Source: DAOUJW01 sp034421015
Lineage (GTDB): Bacteria; Chloroflexota; Dehalococcoidia; Lucifugimonadales; UBA2985
DNA length: 64,000 nt
Reading direction: 5' to 3'
Assembly: GCA_034421015.1 (NCBI GenBank)
Contig: DAOUKT010000037.1
Location: forward strand, 1-64,000
Shown: piece by piece, positions 50,433-57,211 of the stretch
How the letters are laid out: every line of letters begins with the position of its first letter
Position numbering within the stretch: the first letter of the stretch is position 1
The notes under the pieces: model-generated
Database searches by the model: none
What the model was told of the DNA's origin: nothing
Seen by the model: only the letters and a program-made list of their open reading frames with translations
Translations under genes and position numbers: made by a program

Positions 50433-50945
50433 CTATCCGGCCGCCGTCGCACCGGCTTTCTCCTGCTCCTGGCGACGCTGCTCCCGTGACGTGATCAGTC
50501 GCACAGCCTCTTCAGCCCCCATGCGACCCACCGGGCCGGATGCGTACATCGCACCCAGGACCACGCCGCCTCGTCCCAGGAGAAACTCCGCCGGCTGAAT
50601 GTAGCCGCCGCGGTTCTCGTCCCACCATGCGTCGATGAGGGCGGCGTCCTCACGCGTAGCGCCGTATGCGATGGGGAAGGAGAGTCCCCTGTCGGCCACT
50701 CCCTGCGAATCCTCAAGGCCGCTGGTGCTAACGGCGTAAACGGTTGCGCCAAGCTCCTCAAACTCCGCCTTGCGCTCCTCCCATGCGGCTAACTGCCGCT
50801 GGCAGTAGCTTCACCAGTGGCCCCGGTAAAAGAGCAGCGCAACGTAGCGGCTGGACATGTCATCAGGAATGGTGACCTTCTCGCCGCTGACCAGATTCAG
50901 CGTGATCGATGGGAACCTGTCACCCTGCTGCAGTTTCTCACCCAT
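50433..50945 (-). CDS. Peroxiredoxin-like protein with in-frame TGA (probable selenocysteine)
   Basis: A 170-residue thioredoxin-fold protein of the AhpC/TSA-like group, expected to reduce peroxides. The frame runs from ATG at 50945 (after GGAGGAGA) through one TGA at 50811-50813 to TAG at 50433. Before it: LTLNLVSGEKVTIPDD-like strand and LLFYRGHW; after it: SYCQRQLAAWEER, GATVYAVSTSG and DAWWDENRGGYIQPAEFLLGRGG (in parts). The TGA is residue 45 and Cys48 follows, giving U-x-x-C where relatives have CPYC. A hairpin 8 nt beyond the TGA fits a bacterial SECIS. If not read through, the gene would be a nonsense mutant, but the downstream half shows no decay. Confidence 0.8.
50781..50802 (-). promoter_or_regulatory. 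Candidate bacterial SECIS hairpin
   Basis: Starting 8 nt after the TGA, the mRNA can form CCAGCGGC-AGUUA-GCCGC-A-UGG: eight base pairs with one bulged A and a 5-nt loop whose second base is G. The loop starts 16 nt after the UGA, which matches the known spacing for SelB-bound bacterial SECIS elements. A competing hairpin, CUGCC-AGC-GGCAG, uses some of the same bases. Confidence 0.6.
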
Positions 50946-50987
50946 GTCTCCTCCTCTATTATTGTAAGAATGCGATAGACCCGGTTC

Positions 50988-51063
50988 TGGCACGCCCGGA
51001 GGGATTCGAACCCCCGACCCTCGGTTCCGAAGACCGATGCTCTATCCGCTGAGCTACGGGCGC
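50988..51063 (-). tRNA. tRNA-Arg(TCG)
   Basis: The acceptor stem GCGCCCG pairs with CGGGCGT (one G-U), followed by discriminator G and an encoded CCA. D-arm GCTC...GAGC, anticodon stem TCGGT/ACCGA with loop CTTCGGA (anticodon TCG, reading CGA) and T-arm GGGGG-TTCGAAT-CCCTC. A normal elongator tRNA, not tRNA-Sec. Confidence 0.96.
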
Positions 51064-51109
51064 ATGTGTATGAATTCTAACGCTTTTGGGGCTGGTATGT
51101 CATTCAGGG

Positions 51110-51991
51110 CTACTGCCAGTTCAGCCGCAGTCCCGGCCTCTCCCACTTGAGCGTCGCCACGTGCCCCACTCCCGACAGTGTGATGTACAGCGTACGAAAG
51201 TCCTCTCCGCCGAAGCAGCAGTTGGTCACTCGCTCGTCTCCGACTTCGATTCGCGAGAGGGGCGTTCCGTCGGGCGCGTGTACGGAGACCAACCCTGAGC
51301 CGTGGGCGGCGATCAGCAGGTTGCCGGCCTCGTCGAGGCAGAGGCCGTCCGGCTGGGCCGGCTGCGGGACCGTGGTCAGCAGTACCCTGTTGGGCCAGCC
51401 GTTCCGAGGGGCGTAGGCCCGCGCCCCGGCGTCCACCTGCGCCAGCACGCCCGGACTCTCGATGGGAATGGCCCAGATGCGGCTGGTCAGGGACTCGTTG
51501 ACATACAGGGTGGATCCGTCCGCGCTGAGCGCGATGCCGTTGGGAAAGTAGAAGTAGTACTGGAGCTTCTTGACCCCTGTGCCGTCCGCCAGGGCGTAGT
51601 AGACGTGGCCGGACTGCACACCCTCACGAGTTGCATAGGCCGGGTCGGTGAAGTAGAAGCCGCCGTGCGCGTCGAAGACAAGGTCGTTGGGGCCGTGAAA
51701 GGGCTGGCCCTCGCAGTCGTTGTACAGGACCTCGATAACGCTGTCCCGGTCAATCCTCTGGATGTAACCGGGCTCCGCTCCGCCGTTGTTGGCGATGTAC
51801 AGGTAGCCTTCCGGGCCGTAGGCAGCGCCGTTGGGCGAGCCGCCAGTCTCGGCGAAGGTGCGCTTGGAGCGGTCCGGGGCTATGGCCGTGATCCTGCCGC
51901 CGCCGGTCTCCGTAACGTAAAGCGTGCCGTCCTTCGACCACACTGGGCCTTCGGGAAACTCCAGACCGTCAGTTAGCGCTTCCGGCGGTAT
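51110..51991 (-). CDS. SMP-30/gluconolactonase-like beta-propeller hydrolase
   Basis: A ~293-residue six-bladed beta-propeller of the SMP-30/gluconolaconase family, a metal-dependent lactonase. Seen are EFPEGPVWSKDGTLYVTET, GSPNGAAYGPEGYLYIANNGG, NDLVFDAHGGFYFTDP, FPNGIALSADGSTLYVNES and DGLCLDEAGNLLIAAHGSG. The conserved N-terminal FPEGPVW lies before the first GTG (51943), so the real start must be upstream. No ATG, GTG or TTG exists in frame there; the only codon well placed after AGGAGG (6 nt) is ATA at 51989-51991, used here. The enoyl-CoA hydratase stop is 58 nt upstream in the same frame. Confidence 0.75.
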   Translation of the reverse strand: MPPEALTDGLEFPEGPVWSKDGTLYVTETGGGRITAIAPDRSKRTFAETGGSPNGAAYGPEGYLYIANNGGAEPGYIQRIDRDSVIEVLYNDCEGQPFHGPNDLVFDAHGGFYFTDPAYATREGVQSGHVYYALADGTGVKKLQYYFYFPNGIALSADGSTLYVNESLTSRIWAIPIESPGVLAQVDAGARAYAPRNGWPNRVLLTTVPQPAQPDGLCLDEAGNLLIAAHGSGLVSVHAPDGTPLSRIEVGDERVTNCCFGGEDFRTLYITLSGVGHVATLKWERPGLRLNWQ

Positions 51992-52048
51992 GGTCCACCT
52001 CCTGTATGCTTCTATGCCTCGTAGAACGGGCTGGCCGCACGCCTCAAG

Positions 52049-52834
52049 TTACCGGCCCTTGTACTGGGCGGCCCTCTTCTCGACGAAGGCCCTGACGCCC
52101 TCGGCGTGGTCCTCTGTGTTGCGGAGCATCGCCTGCCCATAGGACTCGAACTCCTGGGCCTCTTGCAAAGCGCCAATCCGGCTCTTGTAGACGGCCCTCT
52201 TGCCCATGCCCATCGCGATGGTCGGGCCGTTGGCTAGACGCTTGGCGAACTCCAACGCCGTCGGCATCAGCTCTTCGTGAGGCACGACCCTGTTGACAAG
52301 CCCGATGCGCGCTGCTTCCTGGGCGTCGATAATCTCGCCGGTCCAGATGAGCTCCAGTGCCTTGGGCGCGCCGAGGATGAAGGGCAGGAAGAAGGTGCCT
52401 CCGCCGTCGGGCATGTAGCCTCGCCGAATCCAAAGCGCCCCGAACTGGGCCTGGTCGGAGGCGATCCTTATGTCGCACATGCAGGCGTAGGAGAGACCGA
52501 TGCCAACGGAGTGGCCGTTGACCGCAGCGATAATAGGACGGTCGCAGTTCCAGAACGCCACGGACACCACGTCCTCCGGGTGGCTGCGCCTCCAAGCGGG
52601 CCTGGCATCCGGGTTGTTCAGGCTCTCGTTCATGCCCTTGACGTCGCCGCCCGCGGAGAAAGCCCGGCCGGCGCCCGTGAGCACAATGGCCCGCACGTCC
52701 GGGGTCAGGTTGTCCAGGATGTGGATCATGCTCTGGGTCATGGCCGCGCTGGAAGCGTTCAGCCTCTCGGGGCGGTTCATGGTAATGATGCCAACTCCGT
52801 CTTGCACCTCGTAGAGTACGTCCTGAAGCTCCAC
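52049..52834 (-). CDS. Enoyl-CoA hydratase/isomerase family protein
   Basis: A 261-residue crotonase-fold protein. The oxyanion-hole segments TGAGRAFSAGGDVKGM and AAVNGHSVGIGLSYACMCD are present, with the first family glutamate position occupied by Gly-Tyr-Met-Pro-Asp (IRRGYMPDGGG), so one or both hydratase glutamates look replaced, and the reaction could be an isomerase or other crotonase type. The start is GTG at 52834 after GAGGAGGTGAATCC. It precedes the SMP-30-like gene on the same strand, possibly in one operon. Confidence 0.88.
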   Translation of the reverse strand: MELQDVLYEVQDGVGIITMNRPERLNASSAAMTQSMIHILDNLTPDVRAIVLTGAGRAFSAGGDVKGMNESLNNPDARPAWRRSHPEDVVSVAFWNCDRPIIAAVNGHSVGIGLSYACMCDIRIASDQAQFGALWIRRGYMPDGGGTFFLPFILGAPKALELIWTGEIIDAQEAARIGLVNRVVPHEELMPTALEFAKRLANGPTIAMGMGKRAVYKSRIGALQEAQEFESYGQAMLRNTEDHAEGVRAFVEKRAAQYKGR

Positions 52835-52999
52835 GGATTCACCTCCTCAGCGATGATTGGTTCTCGACAATGAATCAGGAATGTATAGCAGTGTTTCGCA
52901 ATCTTTGCGCAGGGCCGCACTGCAAGGGCAGACAATTGCCAAGCGACCCAATATTAACACGCAACGTGGGACGGCGCAATTCAGGCAGCTGTCTGCGTG

Positions 53000-53027
53000 T
53001 TGCCTTGCCCGCCGAACGCGCTATAAT
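53000..53027 (+). promoter_or_regulatory. Promoter of the FKBP gene, likely leaderless
   Basis: TTGCCT at 53000-53005 and a consensus TATAAT at 53022-53027, spacer 16 nt. The GTG start at 53033 lies 5 nt past the -10 box, where transcription should begin, and there is no ribosome site, so the mRNA is probably leaderless. Confidence 0.6.
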
Positions 53028-53032
53028 GGGGT

Positions 53033-53617
53033 GTGCTGATTCGAACCGCCATCATCCTGTCCCTGGCTCTTGCGGCGATTCTCATCGCGGCATGCGGCGC
53101 AGACCCGGAGCCAACGCCCACACCCACAGAGACGCCGACACCTACCCCGGCACCCACCAGCACACCCGCGCCCGAGACGGCCGAGGCGTCTACTCCATCT
53201 TCCGAGGAGCGAATGCCCCAGGACAACGATACGGTTGAGGTCCACTATCACGGCACCCTGGACAACGGCGAGGTCTTTGACTCGTCCCGGGAGCGTGCGC
53301 CCTTCTCCTTTGTGGTTGGAAGCGGACAGGTGATATCCGGCTTCGATCAGGCCGTGCGCCAGCTGACGGTGGGCGAGACCATCACCGTGCGCATGGAGCC
53401 GGAGGAGGCCTACGGCATGCCACGGGACGAAAACGTTGTGGAGGTTCCGCTATCACTGCTCCCGGAAGGATCAGGGGTGGGAGACACCGTAGTCTTCTCC
53501 AACGGCGTCCGCGGCGTGATCACGGACATGACCGAGGATGACTTCACTGTGGACGCGAACCACCGGCTGGCGGGTGAGGCCCTGACTTTCGAGATAGAGC
53601 TCCTGTCAATCAATTAG
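53033..53617 (+). CDS. FKBP-type peptidyl-prolyl isomerase lipoprotein
   Basis: A 194-residue exported isomerase. Residues 1-20 form a hydrophobic signal ending LIAAC with a lipidated Cys21, then a Thr/Pro-rich linker (about residues 25-60, TPTPTETPTPTPAP), then an FKBP domain of the SlyD type: VEVHYHGTLDNGEVFDSS, PFSFVVGSGQVISGFDQAV, LTVGETITVRMEPEEAYG and an insert-in-flap region. It would speed proline isomerisation in proteins outside the membrane. Start is GTG at 53033. A single gene with a strong upstream promoter. Confidence 0.92.
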   Translation: MLIRTAIILSLALAAILIAACGADPEPTPTPTETPTPTPAPTSTPAPETAEASTPSSEERMPQDNDTVEVHYHGTLDNGEVFDSSRERAPFSFVVGSGQVISGFDQAVRQLTVGETITVRMEPEEAYGMPRDENVVEVPLSLLPEGSGVGDTVVFSNGVRGVITDMTEDDFTVDANHRLAGEALTFEIELLSIN

Positions 53618-53681
53618 CGATGAATCGATGGAACCAAGAGAAATCAGGCGGACGTTGTATCCGTCAGAATGAGTAGGCGCT

Positions 53682-54794
53682 ATGACAACCCTTGCTACCG
53701 ACCGGCAGATTGCCGTACTAATCGACTTTGAGAACGTTGGCCTGAGCTCAATCCAGTGGCTGTTCGACCAGGTCTCCGACGTGGGCCGCATCACGGTGAA
53801 GAGGGCCTATGCCGACTGGGCCGATAATCGGAACAAGTCCGCGGGGGAGCAGCTCCTCCAGCTTGGAATAGAGCCTATCCACCGGCCCCCGTCCGCGGCG
53901 GCGGGCAAGAACTCCAGCGACATCCGGCTGGTTATCGACGCCGTGGAGCTGTCCTTCCAGTCTCCCATAGACACCTTTGTGATAGCCTCCTCGGACAGCG
54001 ACTTCGCCCCACTGGTGAGCAAGCTCAGGGCTTCCGGCAAGGTGGTGATAGGGGCGGGAAGAAGGGAGGCCACGTCGCAGACCCTTGTCATCTCCTGTGA
54101 CCGCTACCTGTACCTTGACAACGACCAGGTCCAACCCAAGAAGCCCAGGCGCGGCAGGCCCCCCAAGAGACCGCAACAGCAGCCCGCCAGCGACCTTCTC
54201 AGGCGCGCGGTGGAAGCCTCCATGGACGAGCACGGCAGGGTTGTGGGAAGCAGGCTGCGCCAGACCATGCAGCGACTTGACCCGGGCTTCAGCTTTCGGA
54301 GTCTCGGTCACTCCACCTTCACGAGATACCTGGAGGCTTCGCCAGAGGTGAAGGTGACGCGACCGGGAGCCTCCGGCGACGTGACCGTCGAGCTGGCGGA
54401 ACACGCAGCCGCGACGACCACCACTCCTGCGCCGGCCGCCCCGACGCCAGCCACTGAGCAGCCCGAACAGGCTCTTGCAGCGCAGGCCACCCCGACGCCG
54501 GCCACTGAGCAGCCCGAACAGGCTCTTGCAGCGCCGGAGTCAAATGACCAGACTGCAGAGGAGCCCGAAGACCCGGACGAGTGGGGGCAGAGAATAGACG
54601 ACATCTGGCAGGTCCGCGCCGGGGAGCCCGGCGGCCGGATTCCGGGACCCAGGGCGGCTTCGGATGCGGCGCAGGTCCTGGGAGTATCAAAGCTCAGCGT
54701 GTCGCCGTACAAGACGCTCCAACGGCTGCTGGACTCCAGCGATTACCTCAGCGCGCGGTGGAAGCGGGACCGCAACAACGTAGTCCGGCGATAG
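53682..54794 (+). CDS. NYN-domain (LabA/DUF88-like) protein with OST-HTH-like and repeat region
   Basis: A 370-residue probable RNA-acting nuclease. The N-terminal NYN domain (residues 8-150) has the acidic active-site residues of the PIN-like fold: Asp15 (LIDFENVG), Asp80, Asp86 and Asp105/Asp107 (SSDSDFAPL). A basic AT-hook-like KKPRRGRPPKRP follows, then a helical DLLRRAVEASMDEHGRVVGS region that fits an OST-HTH/LOTUS domain (RNA-binding), then a Pro/Thr/Glu/Gln linker with a 17-residue repeat and a C-terminal helical domain similar to another winged helix. Cytoplasmic. The family acts on RNA or has a regulatory role; the target is unknown. Confidence 0.82.
   Translation: MTTLATDRQIAVLIDFENVGLSSIQWLFDQVSDVGRITVKRAYADWADNRNKSAGEQLLQLGIEPIHRPPSAAAGKNSSDIRLVIDAVELSFQSPIDTFVIASSDSDFAPLVSKLRASGKVVIGAGRREATSQTLVISCDRYLYLDNDQVQPKKPRRGRPPKRPQQQPASDLLRRAVEASMDEHGRVVGSRLRQTMQRLDPGFSFRSLGHSTFTRYLEASPEVKVTRPGASGDVTVELAEHAAATTTTPAPAAPTPATEQPEQALAAQATPTPATEQPEQALAAPESNDQTAEEPEDPDEWGQRIDDIWQVRAGEPGGRIPGPRAASDAAQVLGVSKLSVSPYKTLQRLLDSSDYLSARWKRDRNNVVRR
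54439..54533 (+). repeat. Tandem 51-bp repeat inside the NYN gene
   Basis: Two near-identical 44-bp blocks (CCCCGACGCC...CTTGCAGCG) with a 51-bp period encode PTPATEQPEQALAA twice in the disordered linker. A typical site for length variation. Confidence 0.8.
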
Positions 54795-54824
54795 GGCAGG
54801 GAAGCGCGCCGACGGCTAGATCGG

Positions 54825-54986
54825 TATTCTCTACAGGGGGTGGTCATGGCGCGCGACACCGCTCATACTGAGCTCGTCGAAGTAAATGAGCGGTGTCAGT
54901 CATGTCCACAGTCCTCCCGCTCAAATGGTTCGACAGGCTCACCATGAGCGGGAAAGAAGTGGTATTACCAACACGTATAGAGAATA
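54825..54986. mobile_element. MITE-like element, copy 2
   Basis: A 162-bp non-coding element with perfect 9-bp terminal inverted repeats TATTCTCTA (54825-54833) and TAGAGAATA (54978-54986). Inside are paired arms GACACCGCTCAT / ATGAGCGGTG and CGCTCAAATGGTTCGACAGG / GCTCACCATGAGCGGG. The sequence ACGGCTAGA occurs 4 nt left of the element (54812-54820) and nearly abuts its right end (54986-54994), like a target-site duplication. A related copy lies at 32970-33136. The right end is 3 nt from the stop of the neighbouring MBL gene. Confidence 0.75.
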
Positions 54987-54989
54987 CGG

Positions 54990-56219
54990 CTAGAGCTGGT
55001 TCCTGGACGTGGAGAAGGACGTCATCTCCTCGATTGCCGGGTAGAAGTTGTCCATGCCGCTCCTGCGCACTCTGCCGTCCTCGCTGACAACGACGTCTCC
55101 TGTGTCAACCAGCAACTCAAGGTGGCTCACAACCTCCGGCACCGCCGCGTAGAAACCCACACCGGCGAGCTTGCGCGGAGGAAAGAGCTTCTCCGTCACC
55201 TTGGACACGGTATCGGCGCCCTCGGACAGGATTGCCATCACCTGCTCCAGACGCCGCACGTGGTGGCGGACTATGTCCTGGGCGCGCCGCAGGTTGCGAA
55301 TGTGAAAGCGGTCGTGGGTGTACAGCCTGTGAGCGGGGAAGATGGTGGTGTAGTAGTCCAGCTCCAGCACCTTGCCCAGGGACCTGAGATAGCTGGCCAG
55401 GCCGTAGCACTCGCCGCTGTCCGCGAACTCCTCCGGGACAATGCCCACCAGCTCCTGTGGGTAGGCCTGCTTGTACGTCGGGTGTGGGGAAATCTGGGGG
55501 AGGATGTGGTCGCCGGAAAACACGACACCGTCCATGCTGATGCTGATCTCGTCCACCGCGTGGCCCGGCGTGTAGAGGAACCGCATTCCTTCAAACTCCT
55601 CGCCGTCCCTTATGCGATGAACGGGCAGGTTCTCCTCCAGAATCCGGCGTCGACCCCTTGTGTAGCTCTGGACGTAGCCCATCCAGCGGTCGTGGTCCTC
55701 CTGGCTCCCCCTGCTGCGATACCAGTTCTCCTCTCCCTGGCGTGAGTCTCGGATGATCCTGTGCAGTGGCGACTCCTCATTCAGGCCCCCGCTACGGTAG
55801 CTGTACGGGATGAAGTGGAAGTACATCTCGTGGGCCCACAGCTCTGCGCCGCTGGCCGCGAGGAGGTCGTAGAGGTTCCCGTCGTGGTCCTGATGGCCGT
55901 GGGTGATGATGACGCGCTTGATGTCGGACAGCGAGAGGCCCAGCGTCCCCAGGCCGTCCTTGAGCGTATCCAAGGCCCCGTGAGGCCCGGCGTCGATAAT
56001 GGTCCACCCCTGGCAGTCCGTCAGATATGCCCACGTGGGTCCGGTCCTGGAACGGTAGTGGTGGGGCAGGGAGATGACGAATACCTGCCTGCCGCTCTGA
56101 AGTGTGAAGGCGGCGACTATGCCGTACCCGCTCTTCTCGCCCTCTTTCAGAACCCGGATGTCTTCAAGGTAGGGGTTGGCCGACCTGTTCCAGGAAATCG
56201 CTTCTGATATCGTTGCCAA
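54990..56219 (-). CDS. MBL-fold hydrolase with C-terminal winged helix, large
   Basis: A 409-residue metallo-beta-lactamase-fold protein. The metal motif is THGHQDHDGN near residue 110, then TPGHAVDEIS, FSGDHILPQ and FPAHRLYTHD. The C-terminal ~100 residues (EQVMAILSEGADTVSKVTEKLF, then VSHLELLVDTGDV) form a winged helix like that of LACTB2-type proteins and of the smaller paralogue at 663-1487. The only in-frame start is TTG at 56219, right after an in-frame stop, without a clear ribosome site. Its tail ends at the MITE element. The substrate is unknown. Confidence 0.82.
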   Translation of the reverse strand: MATISEAISWNRSANPYLEDIRVLKEGEKSGYGIVAAFTLQSGRQVFVISLPHHYRSRTGPTWAYLTDCQGWTIIDAGPHGALDTLKDGLGTLGLSLSDIKRVIITHGHQDHDGNLYDLLAASGAELWAHEMYFHFIPYSYRSGGLNEESPLHRIIRDSRQGEENWYRSRGSQEDHDRWMGYVQSYTRGRRRILEENLPVHRIRDGEEFEGMRFLYTPGHAVDEISISMDGVVFSGDHILPQISPHPTYKQAYPQELVGIVPEEFADSGECYGLASYLRSLGKVLELDYYTTIFPAHRLYTHDRFHIRNLRRAQDIVRHHVRRLEQVMAILSEGADTVSKVTEKLFPPRKLAGVGFYAAVPEVVSHLELLVDTGDVVVSEDGRVRRSGMDNFYPAIEEMTSFSTSRNQL

Positions 56220-56272
56220 GGTTTAGTCACACTCCGTAAGCAATGGGACAAATGCGGGCTGCAGGGTAAATG

Positions 56273-56349
56273 GGTGAGCGGAGGGATTTGAACCCTCGAT
56301 CTCCAGGGCCACAACCTGGCGCCTTAGACCTAACTTGGCCACGCCCACC
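56273..56349 (-). tRNA. tRNA-His(GTG)
   Basis: The anticodon stem CCAGG/CCTGG encloses loop TTGTGGC with anticodon GTG. Acceptor GTGGGCG pairs with CGCTCAC, preceded by G-1 and followed by C73, the special G-1:C73 pair of tRNA-His. T-arm GAGGG-TTCAAAT-CCCTC. D-arm GCC...GGC. Part of a CCA follows. Confidence 0.94.
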
Positions 56350-56380
56350 ACGCAGAACCAAAAGCGACGACTATTATACA

Positions 56381-56863
56381 CTACAAGGCAAGCGCCCGAC
56401 CTGCGCCATGCTCCTTCTGCCGCTCCAGAGTGAGACGGTATTCAGTTTCCAGGCGCATCCAGACGTGGGCCGGGATTTCCAACGCCCGCTCCAGGTCCAA
56501 CGCAGTACGCGGGGTGATGGCCTTCCTGCCGAGGATTATCTCACGGACGGCGCTGACCGGCCTCTGCATACACGCCGCCAATTTGCGTTGGCTCATTTCC
56601 CTGATTTTCAGTTCGGCTTTTAGCAACACTCCCGGGGGGTAAACGGCGTCCGGGTCCTCCGGGTTCCTGGGAGGCATCTTATGCCTGCTCTGTGATATGC
56701 GCCAGTACTCCGCCAACACGGGCATAACGTCCGTTATGGGCTTGGCGCGGGCAAACCAGTCGTCATCCAACTCAAAGTCATCCGGGTCCTCAGCGATTTG
56801 CCGGTTGATCTCCTCGTCTTCTTCAGGAGTGGGCCAAACGGTATCCGGCTTAAGTTTGGGCAT
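56381..56863 (-). CDS. Antitoxin with BrnA-like N-terminus and HigA/XRE-type helix-turn-helix
   Basis: A 160-residue protein. The first ~45 residues (PTPEEDEEINRQIAEDPDDF, then DDDWFARAKP) closely resemble the N-terminus of BrnA antitoxins, which neutralises BrnT. Instead of the usual short ribbon-helix-helix, the C-terminal part (about residues 80-150) is a HigA-like helix-turn-helix: GVLLKAELKIREMSQRKLA, RPVSAVREIILGRKAITP, LDLERALEIPAHVWMRLE. It starts inside the 3' end of the toxin gene (14-nt overlap) after GGGAG. It should bind the operon promoter and block the toxin. Confidence 0.8.
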   Translation of the reverse strand: MPKLKPDTVWPTPEEDEEINRQIAEDPDDFELDDDWFARAKPITDVMPVLAEYWRISQSRHKMPPRNPEDPDAVYPPGVLLKAELKIREMSQRKLAACMQRPVSAVREIILGRKAITPRTALDLERALEIPAHVWMRLETEYRLTLERQKEHGAGRALAL

Positions 56864-57110
56864 ATTTGATAATCTCCCTTGTGCTAGCCCTACGCAGGCT
56901 GATAATACGTATCCTGTTTTCTCTTCGAGTAAAGACTACCGTGTAGAGTCTGTCGAAGATGTAACCAGTAGCCATGAAGCGTATCTCTGAATACCGATCA
57001 CTCCTCTCAATTACAGCCGTGTCCCAGTCGAAGTGTTCAACAGACGCGAAATCCACGTCGCGTCTTGCCAGGGTATCTTCGCGCTTGGCCTCATCCCACT
57101 CGTACTCCAC
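56850..57110 (-). CDS. brnT: BrnT-family toxin
   Basis: An 86-residue BrnT-type toxin, a RelE-fold RNase that stops translation. Family features: EYEWDEAKREDTLARRDVDF, a middle strand SEIRFMATGYIFDRLYTVVFT, and the C-terminal RIRIISLRRASTREIIKYAQ with the conserved arginines and RRAS. The GTG start at 57110 lies 6 nt beyond a -10 box with no ribosome site, so the mRNA is probably leaderless. The antitoxin overlaps its end, as in known brnTA operons. Confidence 0.88.
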   Translation of the reverse strand: MEYEWDEAKREDTLARRDVDFASVEHFDWDTAVIERSDRYSEIRFMATGYIFDRLYTVVFTRRENRIRIISLRRASTREIIKYAQT

Positions 57111-57116
57111 AATACA

Positions 57117-57145
57117 ATTCTATTCACTCAGACTCAGCTTGTCGA
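57117..57145 (-). promoter_or_regulatory. Promoter of the brnT-antitoxin operon
   Basis: On the minus strand TCGACA (57145-57140) and TAGAAT (57122-57117) with a 17-nt spacer, 6 nt before the GTG start of brnT. Confidence 0.6.
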
Positions 57146-57211
57146 TTGCCCATATCAGGTGACATGACCCCTTGCAGCCTGCCACTCTCCTTGCATGGCA
57201 GCCAGGAAACC

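Noticed and set aside
50433..50945. Reading the peroxiredoxin-like gene as a pseudogene split by a nonsense mutation.
   Set aside because: The frame is intact on both sides, the TGA is exactly at the redox residue, and a SECIS-like hairpin follows. Kept only as the fallback explanation.
50988..51063. tRNA next to the putative selenoprotein considered as tRNA-Sec.
   Set aside because: The anticodon is TCG, the acceptor and T stems have normal length and there is no long variable arm, so it is tRNA-Arg.
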